A stretch of 64,000 nucleotides of DNA, from assembly GCF_000143685.1 (NCBI RefSeq), contig NC_014328.1:1364001-1428000 (forward strand). The letters run 5' to 3'. The notes under the pieces were generated by a model. It saw nothing but the letters and a program-made list of their open reading frames with translations. It was not told the origin of the DNA and did not search any database. The position numbers and the translations under genes are program-made. Source of the DNA: Clostridium ljungdahlii DSM 13528 (GTDB lineage Bacteria; Bacillota; Clostridia; Clostridiales; Clostridiaceae). Positions 27,307 to 36,871 of the stretch are shown piece by piece (within the stretch, counting starts at the first letter, position 1; every line of letters starts with the position of its first letter).

Positions 27307-27345
27307 CGTTCCTCTATCTGCTATAAGCTGGGTAAGAACGTTGAA
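27307..27345 (+). promoter_or_regulatory. rplS leader hairpin (candidate L19 autoregulatory leader)
   Basis: ACGTTC and GAACGT, about 25 nt apart, form a helix in the leader just before the AGGAGG of rplS. L19 leaders are known in Bacillus; whether this one belongs to that family cannot be told by eye. Confidence 0.4.
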
Positions 27346-27368
27346 TAATTATTAGGAGGTAATGCACA

Positions 27369-27716
27369 GTGTTAGAAATAATAAAACAAATAGAAAATGA
27401 ACAGATAAGAACAGATCTTCCAAAATTCAATGTAGGTGATACAGTAAAAGTTCATGTAAAGATTAAAGAAGGAAATAGAGAAAGAATACAGGTTTTCGAA
27501 GGTGTAGTTTTAAAAAGACAAAACGGTGGAATAAGAGAAACCTTTACTGTTAGAAGAGTTGCTTATGGTGTTGGTGTTGAAAGAACTTTTCCAGTAAATG
27601 CTCCTATAATAGATAAAATAGATGTAATTAGAAGAGGTAAAGTTAGAAGAGCTAAATTATACTATTTAAGAGATAGAGTAGGTAAAGCAGCTAAAGTTAA
27701 AGAAATATTAAAATAA
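27369..27716 (+). CDS. rplS: 50S ribosomal protein L19
   Basis: 115-aa L19 at the 30S-50S interface. The segments [32 protein letters not shown] and RAKLYYLR are invariant family features. Start is GTG, 10 nt after AGGAGG; the closer ATG at 27362 is out of frame. Confidence 0.97.
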   Translation: MLEIIKQIENEQIRTDLPKFNVGDTVKVHVKIKEGNRERIQVFEGVVLKRQNGGIRETFTVRRVAYGVGVERTFPVNAPIIDKIDVIRRGKVRRAKLYYLRDRVGKAAKVKEILK

Positions 27717-27748
27717 GAAAAGGGGGCTTTATAAAGTCCTTTTTTTAT
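27717..27748 (+). terminator. Terminator after rplS
   Basis: GGGCTT and AAGTCC form a short stem (one G-T pair) inside A- and T-runs, ending in TTTTTTT. lepB begins 24 bp later and may be partly read through. Confidence 0.65.
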
Positions 27749-27771
27749 ATTTAAGGTGGTGTAAAGTTTTT

Positions 27772-28296
27772 ATGAAGGAATTGCTAGATTTAGGTAAATC
27801 CATACTGGTAGCTATAATAGCAGCATTTTTAATTATAACTTTTGTATTTGAAACTGTAAGTGTAGATGGGCATTCTATGGATCCAACTTTAAATAATAAG
27901 GATAGATTAATTGTAGAAAAAGTTAGCTATTATTTTAGGGCTCCAAAGCCTGGTGATATAGTTGTAATAAAGTACCCTGCAAATCCTAAAGAAAAGTTTA
28001 TTAAAAGAGTAGTTGCAGTAGGTGGAGACAAAGTTAAGATTGAAAATGGAAAACTTTATGTAAATGATGTGGCTAAAAATGAACCTTATATATTAGAACC
28101 TATGGTTACAGGAGACTTTAATGAAGTTACTGTACCTAATAATACGGTATTCGTACTTGGAGATAATAGAAATAACAGCAGGGATAGTAGATTTTCTGAT
28201 GTAGGATTTGTAAATTATAAACTGGTAGTGGGAAGAGCTGCTTTTAGGATATATCCATTTAGCAGATTTGGAACGTTGAAGTCGGCCCATAAGTAG
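27772..28296 (+). CDS. lepB: Signal peptidase I
   Basis: Membrane peptidase that removes signal peptides on the outer face. One N-terminal transmembrane segment (about 11-28); catalytic Ser35 in GHSMDPTL and general base Lys78 in KFIKRVVAVGGD; GDNRNNSRDSR is the C-terminal box. Length 174 aa, normal for the Gram-positive type. AAGGTGGTG precedes the ATG. It lies between rplS and rbgA. Confidence 0.95.
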   Translation: MKELLDLGKSILVAIIAAFLIITFVFETVSVDGHSMDPTLNNKDRLIVEKVSYYFRAPKPGDIVVIKYPANPKEKFIKRVVAVGGDKVKIENGKLYVNDVAKNEPYILEPMVTGDFNEVTVPNNTVFVLGDNRNNSRDSRFSDVGFVNYKLVVGRAAFRIYPFSRFGTLKSAHK

Positions 28297-28311
28297 AAAG
28301 GAAGAAATTAT

Positions 28312-29166
28312 ATGGATATAAATTGGTTTCCAGGGCATATGGCCAAGACAAAAAGAGAGATGAAACAAAATCTTAAGTTGGTAGATGCAGTTATAGAGAT
28401 AAGGGATGCTAGGATAATAAGGTCCAGCAAAAATCCAGAGGTAGATGATATTTGTGGATCAAAACCTAGAATAATACTTCTAAATAAGAATGATCTAAGT
28501 GAGGATAGTGTAACCAAAAAATGGATTAAATATTTATCAAATAAAAACATCAAGGCTCTTGCTGTAAATTCAAATACAGGACAGGGTATTAAAAGTATAA
28601 AACCATTATTAGATGAGCTCTTAAAAGAAAAGCATGATAGAATGAACAATAAGGGCATTTTAGGTATAACTGATAGGGTAATGGTAGTAGGTATACCTAA
28701 TGTAGGTAAATCTTCATTTATAAACAAAATGGCTAAAAACAGCATAGCAAAAACAGGAGATAAGCCGGGAGTCACAAGGAGCAAGCAGTGGATTAAAACT
28801 AAGCTTGGAATAGAACTAATGGACACACCTGGAATATTATGGCCTAAGCTGGAAAGCCAGGAAACTCAGCTACATTTAGCCTTTACGGGAGCTATAAAGG
28901 ATGAAATCATGGATATTGAAGAGCTTGCATTAAGTCTTTTGAAGGACTTATGTGAAAGATATCCTAAAAGGCTAATGGACAGATATAAGTTATCTGAATT
29001 AAGTGAAGATCCTTTAGTAAATATGGATAATATAGCAAGAAAGAGAGGAGCTATAGTATCTGGAGGAAAGATAGATTACAATAGAGTTTCTGTTATAATT
29101 TTGGATGAATTTAGAGGAGGAAAGCTAGGACCTATTTCTCTTGAAGATCCATTAGATTTTAATTGA
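28312..29166 (+). CDS. rbgA: Ribosome biogenesis GTPase RbgA (YlqF)
   Basis: Circularly permuted GTPase for late 50S assembly. It begins INWFPGHMAKTKREM, with G4 NKND (58-61) preceding the P-loop GIPNVGKSS (127-135) and G3 DTPG (171-174). Length 284 aa. rnhB follows after 30 bp, the ylqF-rnhB order of Bacillus. Confidence 0.96.
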   Translation: MDINWFPGHMAKTKREMKQNLKLVDAVIEIRDARIIRSSKNPEVDDICGSKPRIILLNKNDLSEDSVTKKWIKYLSNKNIKALAVNSNTGQGIKSIKPLLDELLKEKHDRMNNKGILGITDRVMVVGIPNVGKSSFINKMAKNSIAKTGDKPGVTRSKQWIKTKLGIELMDTPGILWPKLESQETQLHLAFTGAIKDEIMDIEELALSLLKDLCERYPKRLMDRYKLSELSEDPLVNMDNIARKRGAIVSGGKIDYNRVSVIILDEFRGGKLGPISLEDPLDFN

Positions 29167-29196
29167 ATTAAACTTCTGAAAGGTGTATTTTAAATA

Positions 29197-30054
29197 ATGG
29201 AAGATAGCGAAAGTGTAGATTTTGATATAAATAAAGAAAATTTTTCGTGGAATGAACTAGAAAATTTTAAATTCGATAAAATAAAGTATGCAATAAAAAA
29301 TTTAGAAGAAGGCTATTTTGACTTAAATGAGGATGAAATCAAAAAAGTTATAGGAAATTTAAAGTTAGACAAAAGAAAAAATGTAAGGTCGTTGTCTTCA
29401 AGTTTTTACAAATTCATTTTAAATAAAAATTCAGAGATTTCCAGAGTAAGAAAAATGTATGAATTTGATAAGTCTTTTGGAAATCATATATATACAGCTG
29501 GTGTAGATGAAGTTGGAAGGGGGCCTTTGGCAGGTCCAATAGCTGCTGGGGCAGTGATACTTAATTTGAATTATAATGAAGATAGAGAATTAATTTTAGG
29601 TATAAAGGATTCTAAAAAGCTTACGCCAAAACGTAGATGTGAGCTTGCAAAGGTTATAAAAGAAAGGGCGCTTGCTTATAATATTGCGGTTATAAACAAT
29701 ATTGAAATAGATAAGAGGGGAATATCCTGGTGTAATAATGAAGTACTAAAGAGAGCAGTAGAAGGTCTCAAATTACCTGTAACCATGGCATTATCTGATG
29801 GGTATGCAGTAAAAAACTTGTCCACTAATAATGAGTTTGTAATAAAAGGTGATACGAAGAGTGCTAGTATAGCTGCAGCTTCAATTATTGCGAAAGTATA
29901 CAGGGATAGTCTCATGGAAGAATACTCTCATCTGTATACAAATTATAAGTTTGAACAAAATTCTGGATATGGAACTAAAGATCATATAGAATCTATAAAA
30001 AAATATGGAATTTGTAAAATACATAGAGTAAGTTTTTTAAAAAATATATTGTAG
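29197..30054 (+). CDS. rnhB: Ribonuclease HII with N-terminal extension
   Basis: Cleaves RNA in RNA-DNA hybrids, including single ribonucleotides. The catalytic [13 protein letters not shown] (D104, E105) starts about residue 102, with [10 protein letters not shown] near 135 and a later Asp in ALSDGY. About 95 acidic, helical residues precede the catalytic core; a shorter extension is common in Firmicute RNase HII, so the exact start is less certain. It ends 6 bp before the convergent yraN gene. Confidence 0.94.
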   Translation: MEDSESVDFDINKENFSWNELENFKFDKIKYAIKNLEEGYFDLNEDEIKKVIGNLKLDKRKNVRSLSSSFYKFILNKNSEISRVRKMYEFDKSFGNHIYTAGVDEVGRGPLAGPIAAGAVILNLNYNEDRELILGIKDSKKLTPKRRCELAKVIKERALAYNIAVINNIEIDKRGISWCNNEVLKRAVEGLKLPVTMALSDGYAVKNLSTNNEFVIKGDTKSASIAAASIIAKVYRDSLMEEYSHLYTNYKFEQNSGYGTKDHIESIKKYGICKIHRVSFLKNIL

Positions 30055-30060
30055 ATAAGT

Positions 30061-30429
30061 TTATATTTCAAAGGCATCTTTAATTAGCTTTATAGATGAA
30101 ATGCCGTCATGAGGCTTAACCATAACTTCTATTACATCAAACCTAAAATTGAATTTAAATAGCTTTTTTTTAGCTATATACATTTTAGCAGTATTACATA
30201 TTCTTATACGTTTGGTGTAATTTACGGCTTCACCAGGACTGCCATATTGAGTATTACATCGTGTTTTCACTTCTATAAAGCAAATATAATTTCCGTCTTT
30301 TCCTATTATATCGATTTCCCCAAGTTTACAATGAAAATTTCTTTCTAGCAGAGTATATCCAATTTGCTTGAGATAAATTTCAGCTATATCCTCCCCTAGA
30401 GAACCTATATCTTTATTAAAAGAATGCAT
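30061..30429 (-). CDS. UPF0102 (YraN-like) nuclease-fold protein
   Basis: 122-aa protein with the PD-(D/E)xK-type core: GEIDIIGKDG (about 37-46) and FIEVKTR (about 51-57), plus the N-terminal GEDIAEIYLKQIGYTLLERNF. Function unproven; the family sits near rnhB in many Firmicutes and is thought to act on DNA. AAGGAGA lies 5 nt before the ATG on the minus strand. Confidence 0.9.
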   Translation of the reverse strand: MHSFNKDIGSLGEDIAEIYLKQIGYTLLERNFHCKLGEIDIIGKDGNYICFIEVKTRCNTQYGSPGEAVNYTKRIRICNTAKMYIAKKKLFKFNFRFDVIEVMVKPHDGISSIKLIKDAFEI

Positions 30430-30464
30430 AAAAATCTCCTTTTATTTTTAAATTATGAATACGA

Positions 30465-30665
30465 TTACCATAGACTAGATATACTTATTAAGCCTGTTTT
30501 TAAACTATGTACAACATCAGGTATATATATATTTATGAAAATCAATAAAAAGAATATAGAAAGTACGCTTCCAATACTTATGATATCAGAATTTTTGTTT
30601 TGTATTCCAGTAAAAAATAATATGAAACTGAAAAACATACCAAGTATAACAAGTAAAAAATACAT
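30465..30665 (-). CDS. Small two-helix membrane protein, unknown
   Basis: 66-aa frame upstream of yraN on the same strand. The ATG at 30665 has AGGAG 8 nt upstream; an in-frame GTG at 30674 overlaps that SD. Two hydrophobic segments (about 2-20 and 30-50) flank a short polar loop. A TATAAT -10 like sequence is present on the minus strand at 30716-30721. I do not recognise the family. Confidence 0.55.
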   Translation of the reverse strand: MYFLLVILGMFFSFILFFTGIQNKNSDIISIGSVLSIFFLLIFINIYIPDVVHSLKTGLISISSLW

Positions 30666-30768
30666 ACACATCACTCCTATTAAATTGATTTTATGTAAAA
30701 AAATAACTTAATTTTATTATACAATTTTTATAACTTAAAATAAAGCTCTTTGAGGAGTTTTATGGAAA

Positions 30769-32286
30769 TTACAAAAATTTTTCATCTAAAAATTTTCTAT
30801 AGTGAAGAGCTTCTGCTAGGTGGGATTCTTGTATTTTTTTGCTATTGTTTAAATCAGCTATAGTTCTAGCTACTTTTAATATTCTGCTATAAGCTCTGGT
30901 TGTTAAGTTGTACTTAATATAAATTGATTTTATAAGTAACAGACATCTTTCATCTAGATTGCAGTATTTTCTTATTAATTTGCTGCTCATTTCTGAATTG
31001 TAGTGTATTCCTTCATTTTTAAATCTTTGTTTTTGAATTCTTCTTGCCTTTTCTACTCGGCTTTTTATATTTTTAGAAGGTTCACCTCTGGAGCAATTTT
31101 CAATATCTTTGAAGTCTAGAGAATTTACGAAAGTAAATAAATCTATCCTATCTAGAATAGGTCCGGATAGTTTTGATATATATCTTTTCCTTTGAAAATC
31201 AGTACAATTACACTCCTTTTTAGAGGCAAAATTTCCACAGGGACATGGATTAGTGGCTAATACAGTCATAAAATTACAGGGAAAGGTTACCCTACCATAT
31301 GCTCTATTTATAGTTATCTTTTTTTCTTCTAAAGGTTGCCTTAAAGTTTCAAGGACATTTTTCTTAAATTCTAAAATTTCATCTAAAAAAAGTACTCCAT
31401 TATGAGCTAGGGATATTTCACCAGGCATTAAATTTTTTCCACCTCCTATTAGAGAAGCAGTTGTACTTGTATGGTGTGGATTTCTAAAGGGAGGTCTTGT
31501 TATTAGACCTTCATTTTTGTTTAAACTTCCAGTTACACTGTATATTTTAGTTACTTCTAGAGCATCCTCATAACTCAAATTTGGTAGGATAGTTGGAATC
31601 CTCTTTGCCATCATAGTCTTACCAGATCCGGGAGGACCTATCATAAGTATATTATGATTTCCTGCAGCAGCAACTTCTAAAGCCCTTTTACAGCTTTCTT
31701 GTCCTAATATATCTGAAAAATCTAATGCATTTTTACTTTCAACATTTATTGTTTTATGATTAAATGGTACCAAATCTCTATATTTTATAAAATACACAAC
31801 TTCCTTTAAATTATTGAATGCATAGCAATTAATTTTATTTATGGCAGAGCATTCTTCTGCATTTCCTATAGGAACTATAAAATTCTTAATATTGTTTTTC
31901 ATACCTTCTATTGTTATAGGAAGAACACCTCTTACCTTGTTAAGTTCTCCAGATAAAGACAATTCACCCATGATTAAAAAGTTTCTACAATCAGCAAAGT
32001 TTATTTGATTTGTAGCCATTAATATACCAAGGGCTATAGGTAAGTCAAATAAAGATCCAACTTTTCGCATATCAGCAGGAGCTAAGTTTACTATTATTTT
32101 TTTTACAGGAAATTCAAAACCTGAATTTATGATAGAAGCTTTAACTCTCTCTTTAGATTCTTTTACAGAAGTATCCGCAAGACCTACTATATTAAAGCAG
32201 GGAAGCCCTCTTTCTATATCTACTTCTACGGATACTATATTTCCTTCTACACCTAAAAATGAAGCTGTATTTAGTTTAACTGCCAT
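30769..32286 (-). CDS. comM: Mg-chelatase-like AAA+ ATPase ComM/YifB
   Basis: 505-aa ComM: an N-terminal Lon-like fold (MAVKLNTASFLGVEG...), AAA+ core with Walker A GPPGSGKTMMAKR, a GEISLAHNGVLFLDE Walker B and a cysteine-rich insertion (CPCGNF...CNC), then the Mg-chelatase C-terminal domain. ComM drives branch migration during transformation in Gram-negatives. ATG at 32286 is chosen because GAGGTGAT precedes it; the GTG at 32298 is inside that SD. It is divergent from dprA, also a DNA-uptake gene. Confidence 0.94.
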   Translation of the reverse strand: MAVKLNTASFLGVEGNIVSVEVDIERGLPCFNIVGLADTSVKESKERVKASIINSGFEFPVKKIIVNLAPADMRKVGSLFDLPIALGILMATNQINFADCRNFLIMGELSLSGELNKVRGVLPITIEGMKNNIKNFIVPIGNAEECSAINKINCYAFNNLKEVVYFIKYRDLVPFNHKTINVESKNALDFSDILGQESCKRALEVAAAGNHNILMIGPPGSGKTMMAKRIPTILPNLSYEDALEVTKIYSVTGSLNKNEGLITRPPFRNPHHTSTTASLIGGGKNLMPGEISLAHNGVLFLDEILEFKKNVLETLRQPLEEKKITINRAYGRVTFPCNFMTVLATNPCPCGNFASKKECNCTDFQRKRYISKLSGPILDRIDLFTFVNSLDFKDIENCSRGEPSKNIKSRVEKARRIQKQRFKNEGIHYNSEMSSKLIRKYCNLDERCLLLIKSIYIKYNLTTRAYSRILKVARTIADLNNSKKIQESHLAEALHYRKFLDEKFL

Positions 32287-32456
32287 AATTATTATCACCT
32301 CTACTTAATTCTTGACAATAAATTTGCATTTTAAACTTTTAAATATAGGTGGGAATAAATCAAATTATGAAGCTAATACTAATTTTGATTTGAATAAAAT
32401 GTATGGATTATGAGCATAATTTTTACATAATTATAGATATGGGATGTGAATAATAT

Positions 32457-33557
32457 ATGAATATATATGATTTGTGGTTTGCTTGTGTTAAAATATCAAA
32501 TAAGTTGAAAATTTCTATCTTAAAAAAATTTAAAAGTACAAGGGAAATATATATTCACAGTATTTACAATGATGATTTTACACTTTTACGTAAAAGTTAT
32601 CCTAAAATATACGATGAACTTAAAAAGGCTTGGAATAGTTATGAATTGGAGAATATGCTGCAATACTGCAGTACAAATGGAATTAATGCTATAAACTTTT
32701 GTGATAAAGTATATCCTGAGAGATTAAAAAATTATGAGGATTCTCCAGCAGTTTTATTTTATAAAGGAAATATAAAAAAACTCAATGATAATTTTAGTGT
32801 ATCTATTGTAGGTGCTAGGGATTGTAGTTTGTATGGTAAAAATTTAGCTACATTAATAAGTAGGGAAGTTGCTGTAAATAATATAAATATAATAAGTGGT
32901 ATGGCAAGAGGAGTTGATAGCTATGCACAGAATGCAGCCGTTGAAAAAAATGGATATACCTGTGCTGTGCTTGGATCAGGGGTAGATGTTATATATCCCA
33001 GACAAAATAGAAAGTTATATGAAAATATCTTGAAGGGAGGATGTGTGCTGTCAGAGTTTGTTCCTAAGACAAAACCTTATTATTATAATTTTCCACTTAG
33101 AAATAGAATTATAAGTGGATTGAGTGATGTGGTAATTGTAATTGAAGCAGGGGATAAAAGTGGAGCACTAATAACAGCAAGCTGTGCTTTGGAACAGGGT
33201 AAAGATGTTATGGCAGTACCAGGATCTATATTTTCTTCTAAGAGTAGGGGAACGAATAAACTTATAAAAGATGGAGCCTATGTATTTACATGTTTAGAGG
33301 ACTTATTTGATATATTACCTGTAGAGTATATGAATAAGACTTGTGAAAAAAAGCATAAATTAAGCTGTAAAGAAGAAAAAATATGTAATGTAATAGGACA
33401 TATTCCCATGCATATAGATGAAATAAGTAGAATAACTAATGTTGACATAAAACGATTATATGAGTTATTATTTGAATTGCAGTTAAAAGGTGAAATAATG
33501 TGTCTTGCAGGTAATTATTATGTAAAAGCTGAAGGCAGCGAGAGTATTACAAGATAG
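32457..33557 (+). CDS. dprA: DNA processing protein DprA
   Basis: Loads RecA on incoming single-stranded DNA in transformation; widespread also in non-competent species. 366 aa: Rossmann-fold domain with SIVGARDCSLYG near 118, SGMARGVDSYA near 145, PRQNRKLYENI and RNRIISGLSD, then a C-terminal winged helix (about 300-360). It precedes topA in Firmicutes, as here. Confidence 0.95.
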   Translation: MNIYDLWFACVKISNKLKISILKKFKSTREIYIHSIYNDDFTLLRKSYPKIYDELKKAWNSYELENMLQYCSTNGINAINFCDKVYPERLKNYEDSPAVLFYKGNIKKLNDNFSVSIVGARDCSLYGKNLATLISREVAVNNINIISGMARGVDSYAQNAAVEKNGYTCAVLGSGVDVIYPRQNRKLYENILKGGCVLSEFVPKTKPYYYNFPLRNRIISGLSDVVIVIEAGDKSGALITASCALEQGKDVMAVPGSIFSSKSRGTNKLIKDGAYVFTCLEDLFDILPVEYMNKTCEKKHKLSCKEEKICNVIGHIPMHIDEISRITNVDIKRLYELLFELQLKGEIMCLAGNYYVKAEGSESITR

Positions 33558-33631
33558 TACATATAATTTAATTAAAAATAATATTTAGTCAAGGGTTTAA
33601 ATATGATGGCTAAAATCTAAGGGGGGTGTAC

Positions 33632-33669
33632 ACTCTGGAGTGAGCTTAAATATGCCAGAGTATATATAA
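33632..33669 (+). promoter_or_regulatory. topA translation leader: hairpin and five-codon mini-ORF
   Basis: A GGGGGGTG SD-like run (33621-33628) lies about 41 nt before topA. ACTCTGG (33632-33638) and CCAGAGT (33655-33661) form a 7-bp stem between it and the start; folding would bring that SD within about 11 nt of the ATG. Alternatively GGAGTGAG (33637-33644) serves ATG at 33652, a five-codon frame (MPEYI) ending in TAA at 33667-33669, which abuts the topA ATG. Confidence 0.45.
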
Positions 33670-35778
33670 ATGGGACAAAAATTAGTTATAGTTGAATCAC
33701 CAGCAAAGGCTAAAACCATAGGAAAATATTTAGGTAAAAATTATGTAGTCAAGGCTTCAATGGGCCATGTTAGGGATCTTCCCAAAAGTCAACTGGGAGT
33801 TGATATAGATAATGAATATACTCCTAAATATATAACTATAAGAGGAAAAGGTGAGCTTTTAGATAAGCTGAGAAAAGAAGCAAAGAAAAGTGAAAAAGTC
33901 TATTTGGCTACTGACCCTGATAGAGAAGGGGAAGCTATTTCCTGGCATCTATCTCATGCGTTAAAATTAGATGAAAATGAAAAGTGTAGAATAGAATTTC
34001 ACGAAATTACAAAAAATGCTGTAAAAAGTTCAATAAAATCTGCTAGATTAATAAATATAAATTTAGTTAATGCACAGCAGGCTAGGAGAGTACTTGACAG
34101 GCTAGTTGGATACAAGATAAGCCCTATACTTTGGAGAAAAATTAAATGGGGTCTAAGTGCAGGAAGAGTACAATCAGTAGCTCTCAAAATGATATGTGAG
34201 AGAGAAAAGAAAATAGTAGATTTTGTGCCACAGGAATACTGGACTATAGAATGTGAACTTCATAAAGAAAATGAGAGTAAATGTTTTAATGTAAAGCTTA
34301 CTACATTTAATAAGAAAAAAATTGAAATTGGTAGTAAAGATGAAGTAGATAAAATTATAGAAGAGTTAAAACAAGGACAATTTATTGTAAAATCAATAAA
34401 AAATACTAATAAAAATAGGACTCCTCTTCCTCCATTTACTACAAGTACATTACAGCAAGATGCCTACAAAAAATTAAATTTTTCTACTAAACGAACTATG
34501 TCCATAGCCCAACAGATATATGAAGGAGTGGACATAAAAGGGTATGGAACTATAGGTCTTATCACATATATGAGAACTGATTCAGTTAGAATAGCACAAG
34601 AGGCTCAGGAAGCTTGTAGAGATTTTGTAGCAAATAAATTTGGAAAGGAGTATATTGAAGAAAAGCCTAGAAACTTTAAAAGTAAAAAAAATATACAGGA
34701 TGCGCATGAAGCTATAAGACCTACTAATGTAGAAATAACACCTGAAATAGCAAAGGAAAATTTAAAACCAGAACAGTATAAACTTTATAATTTAATATGG
34801 AATAGATTTGTAGCAAGTCAAATGTCATCCTGCCAGATCGATGTTAAATCCATAGATATAGTGAATAGCAATTATGGATTAAAAGTCAGTGGATCACGAA
34901 TAAAATTTGACGGATTTATGAAAGTATACAAATATGCCACAGAAGAAGAAAAATCCGATATATCCCTCCCTAAGCTTGAAGAAGGAGAGAAATTATTAAG
35001 AAAGTCTATAGATGGAAAGCAGCATTTTACACAACCTCCAGCTAGATTTTCTGAGGCATCTCTTGTAAAAACCTTAGAAGAAAATGGAATAGGTAGGCCT
35101 AGCACTTATGCTCCAATTTTATCAACTCTTTTGGATAGAAAATATATACAGAGGGAAAAGAAAACTTTAATTCCAACTGAACTAGGAGATATAGTTAATA
35201 ATATAGTAAGTCAGTATTTTAAGCAGGTAGTAGATGTGGAATTTACTGCTGCAATGGAGTCCAAGTTAGATAGTGTTGAAGATGGAAAAGATGATTGGAG
35301 AAAAGTAGTAGGTGAATTTTATGAGCCTTTAAAAAAATCCATTGAAATAGCAGAAAAGGAAGTTGCTAGAATTACTATAGAAGATAAGGTTACAGATATA
35401 AAGTGCGATAAATGTGGTAGAAATATGGTTATAAAGCATGGAAGATTTGGAGATTTTCTAGCATGCCCAGGATATCCGGAATGTAAGAATACAAAACCAA
35501 TAGTGGAAGAGTTGGATGTAAAATGTCCTAAATGTCAGGGAAAAGTTTTGATAAAAAGAAGTAGAAAAGGCAGAAAGTTTTATGGGTGCAGTAATTACCC
35601 TGACTGTGATTTTGTAAGTTGGTTTGAACCTACAAATGAAAAGTGTAAGGAATGTGGAAATTATATGGTGAAAAAATATAATAAATCCAAAGGAAATTAT
35701 TTGGAATGTTCTAATTCAGAATGTAAACACAGGGAATATAAAGCTGTGGAAGATGGAGATGAAAAAACAGCTAAGTAA
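33670..35778 (+). CDS. topA: DNA topoisomerase I
   Basis: Type IA topoisomerase that relaxes negative supercoils. TOPRIM starts VIVESPAKAKTIGKYLG (5-21); DPDREGEA near 105; catalytic Tyr300 in GLITYMRTDS; HEAIRPT near 353. Three C-terminal zinc ribbons with CxxC pairs span about 578-695. Length 702 aa. An in-frame TAA directly precedes the ATG, so no longer start exists, yet no SD lies in the normal window. Confidence 0.97.
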   Translation: MGQKLVIVESPAKAKTIGKYLGKNYVVKASMGHVRDLPKSQLGVDIDNEYTPKYITIRGKGELLDKLRKEAKKSEKVYLATDPDREGEAISWHLSHALKLDENEKCRIEFHEITKNAVKSSIKSARLININLVNAQQARRVLDRLVGYKISPILWRKIKWGLSAGRVQSVALKMICEREKKIVDFVPQEYWTIECELHKENESKCFNVKLTTFNKKKIEIGSKDEVDKIIEELKQGQFIVKSIKNTNKNRTPLPPFTTSTLQQDAYKKLNFSTKRTMSIAQQIYEGVDIKGYGTIGLITYMRTDSVRIAQEAQEACRDFVANKFGKEYIEEKPRNFKSKKNIQDAHEAIRPTNVEITPEIAKENLKPEQYKLYNLIWNRFVASQMSSCQIDVKSIDIVNSNYGLKVSGSRIKFDGFMKVYKYATEEEKSDISLPKLEEGEKLLRKSIDGKQHFTQPPARFSEASLVKTLEENGIGRPSTYAPILSTLLDRKYIQREKKTLIPTELGDIVNNIVSQYFKQVVDVEFTAAMESKLDSVEDGKDDWRKVVGEFYEPLKKSIEIAEKEVARITIEDKVTDIKCDKCGRNMVIKHGRFGDFLACPGYPECKNTKPIVEELDVKCPKCQGKVLIKRSRKGRKFYGCSNYPDCDFVSWFEPTNEKCKECGNYMVKKYNKSKGNYLECSNSECKHREYKAVEDGDEKTAK

Positions 35779-36094
35779 AAGTTATATATTTTACATTTTA
35801 ATAAACATTTAAAATAAAAACTAGTTAAAAGTATAATTTTCGAGTGTAAATAAAGGTAAAATCTAGTCGAATTAAAATGATTATATTGAATTAAAATCAT
35901 TATTATGTTATCATAATTAATGAATAAAGAATAATTCTAAATATTTCAAAAAGTCTAAATTATTAATAATGTAATTAAAGAAAATTTTTTATGCGGATAT
36001 TTGCAAAAGATATATCTTTTTTATTAATAGGTAGAAATGTATATGCAATGTTTATGTGTAAGAGATAATGCAGTGGTAACAAGGAGGGTTATAA
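35779..36094 (+). other. topA-codY gap with candidate CodY site
   Basis: 316 bp, very AT-rich, no credible frame. TAATTAAAGAAAATT (35972-35986) matches the CodY box AATTTTCWGAAAATT at 11 of 15 positions and may be an autoregulatory site. TTGCAA at 36001 could be a -35, but the -10 options (TATTAA or TTAATA near 36022-36029) are weak. No clear terminator for topA is visible. Confidence 0.35.
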
Positions 36095-36871
36095 ATGTCA
36101 ACACTATTAGACAAAACAAGAAAATTGAACAAGATATTACAGAAGTCAGGAACAGAACCAGTAGCTTTTGAAGATATATGTAAATTGTTAAGTGAAGTTT
36201 TGGAATGTAACGTTTATATTATAAGTAGAAGAGGGAAAATATTAGGATATAATTTTCCAGATGGTTTTGAATGTTATATGCTTAAGGAGAAAGTAATAAA
36301 TGAAATGAAATTCCCTGAGCAGTATAATAATAAGCTTTTAAATGTACATGAGACTTTGGCCAATTTAAGTAATAATGGAATTTGTGTTTTTGAAGATGGA
36401 ACTCCCTGTGATATAGATAATAAGCTTACAACTATAGTTCCTATAGTAGGTAATAGAGAAAGATTAGGAACCTTATTATTAGCAAGTTTTGGAGAAAAAT
36501 TTACTGATGAAGATCTAGTATTAGGGGAATATAGTGCAACTATAATTGGACTTGAGATATTAAGATCTAAAAATGAAGAAATAGAAGAGGAAGCTAGAAA
36601 GAAAGCAGTAGTTCAATTAGCTATTGGGACTTTGTCGTACTCAGAATTGGAAGCAGTGGAACATATATTCAGTGAGTTGGATGGAAATGAAGGATTACTT
36701 GTAGCATCAAAAATAGCTGATAAGGTTGGAATAACCAGGTCTGTTATTGTAAATGCACTTAGAAAATTTGAAAGTGCAGGAGTTATAGAATCTAGGTCAC
36801 TTGGAATGAAGGGGACTCATATTAAGATATTAAATGAAAAATTAATGGATGAGTTGAAGAAGATAAAGTGA
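36095..36871 (+). CDS. codY: GTP-sensing global transcriptional repressor CodY
   Basis: Senses branched-chain amino acids and GTP and represses nitrogen and starvation genes. 258 aa: N-terminal GAF domain (about 1-155), linker, and a winged helix with [20 protein letters not shown] and [13 protein letters not shown] at the C-terminus. AAGGAGGG lies 9 nt upstream. In Bacillus codV-clpQ-clpY precede codY; here topA does. The TGA stop lies within the left edge of repeat copy B. Confidence 0.96.
   Translation: MSTLLDKTRKLNKILQKSGTEPVAFEDICKLLSEVLECNVYIISRRGKILGYNFPDGFECYMLKEKVINEMKFPEQYNNKLLNVHETLANLSNNGICVFEDGTPCDIDNKLTTIVPIVGNRERLGTLLLASFGEKFTDEDLVLGEYSATIIGLEILRSKNEEIEEEARKKAVVQLAIGTLSYSELEAVEHIFSELDGNEGLLVASKIADKVGITRSVIVNALRKFESAGVIESRSLGMKGTHIKILNEKLMDELKKIK

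Noticed and set aside
28308..28826. 172-codon minus-strand frame
   Set aside because: Antisense to rbgA, whose motifs are intact; hydrophobic content is a by-product of the opposite frame.
30424..30711. 95-codon plus-strand frame
   Set aside because: Opposite to the SD-supported 66-codon minus gene; its own start lies in the yraN leader.
36001..36029. Firm promoter call for codY
   Set aside because: TTGCAA is plausible as -35, but no good -10 follows; only mentioned in the gap entry.
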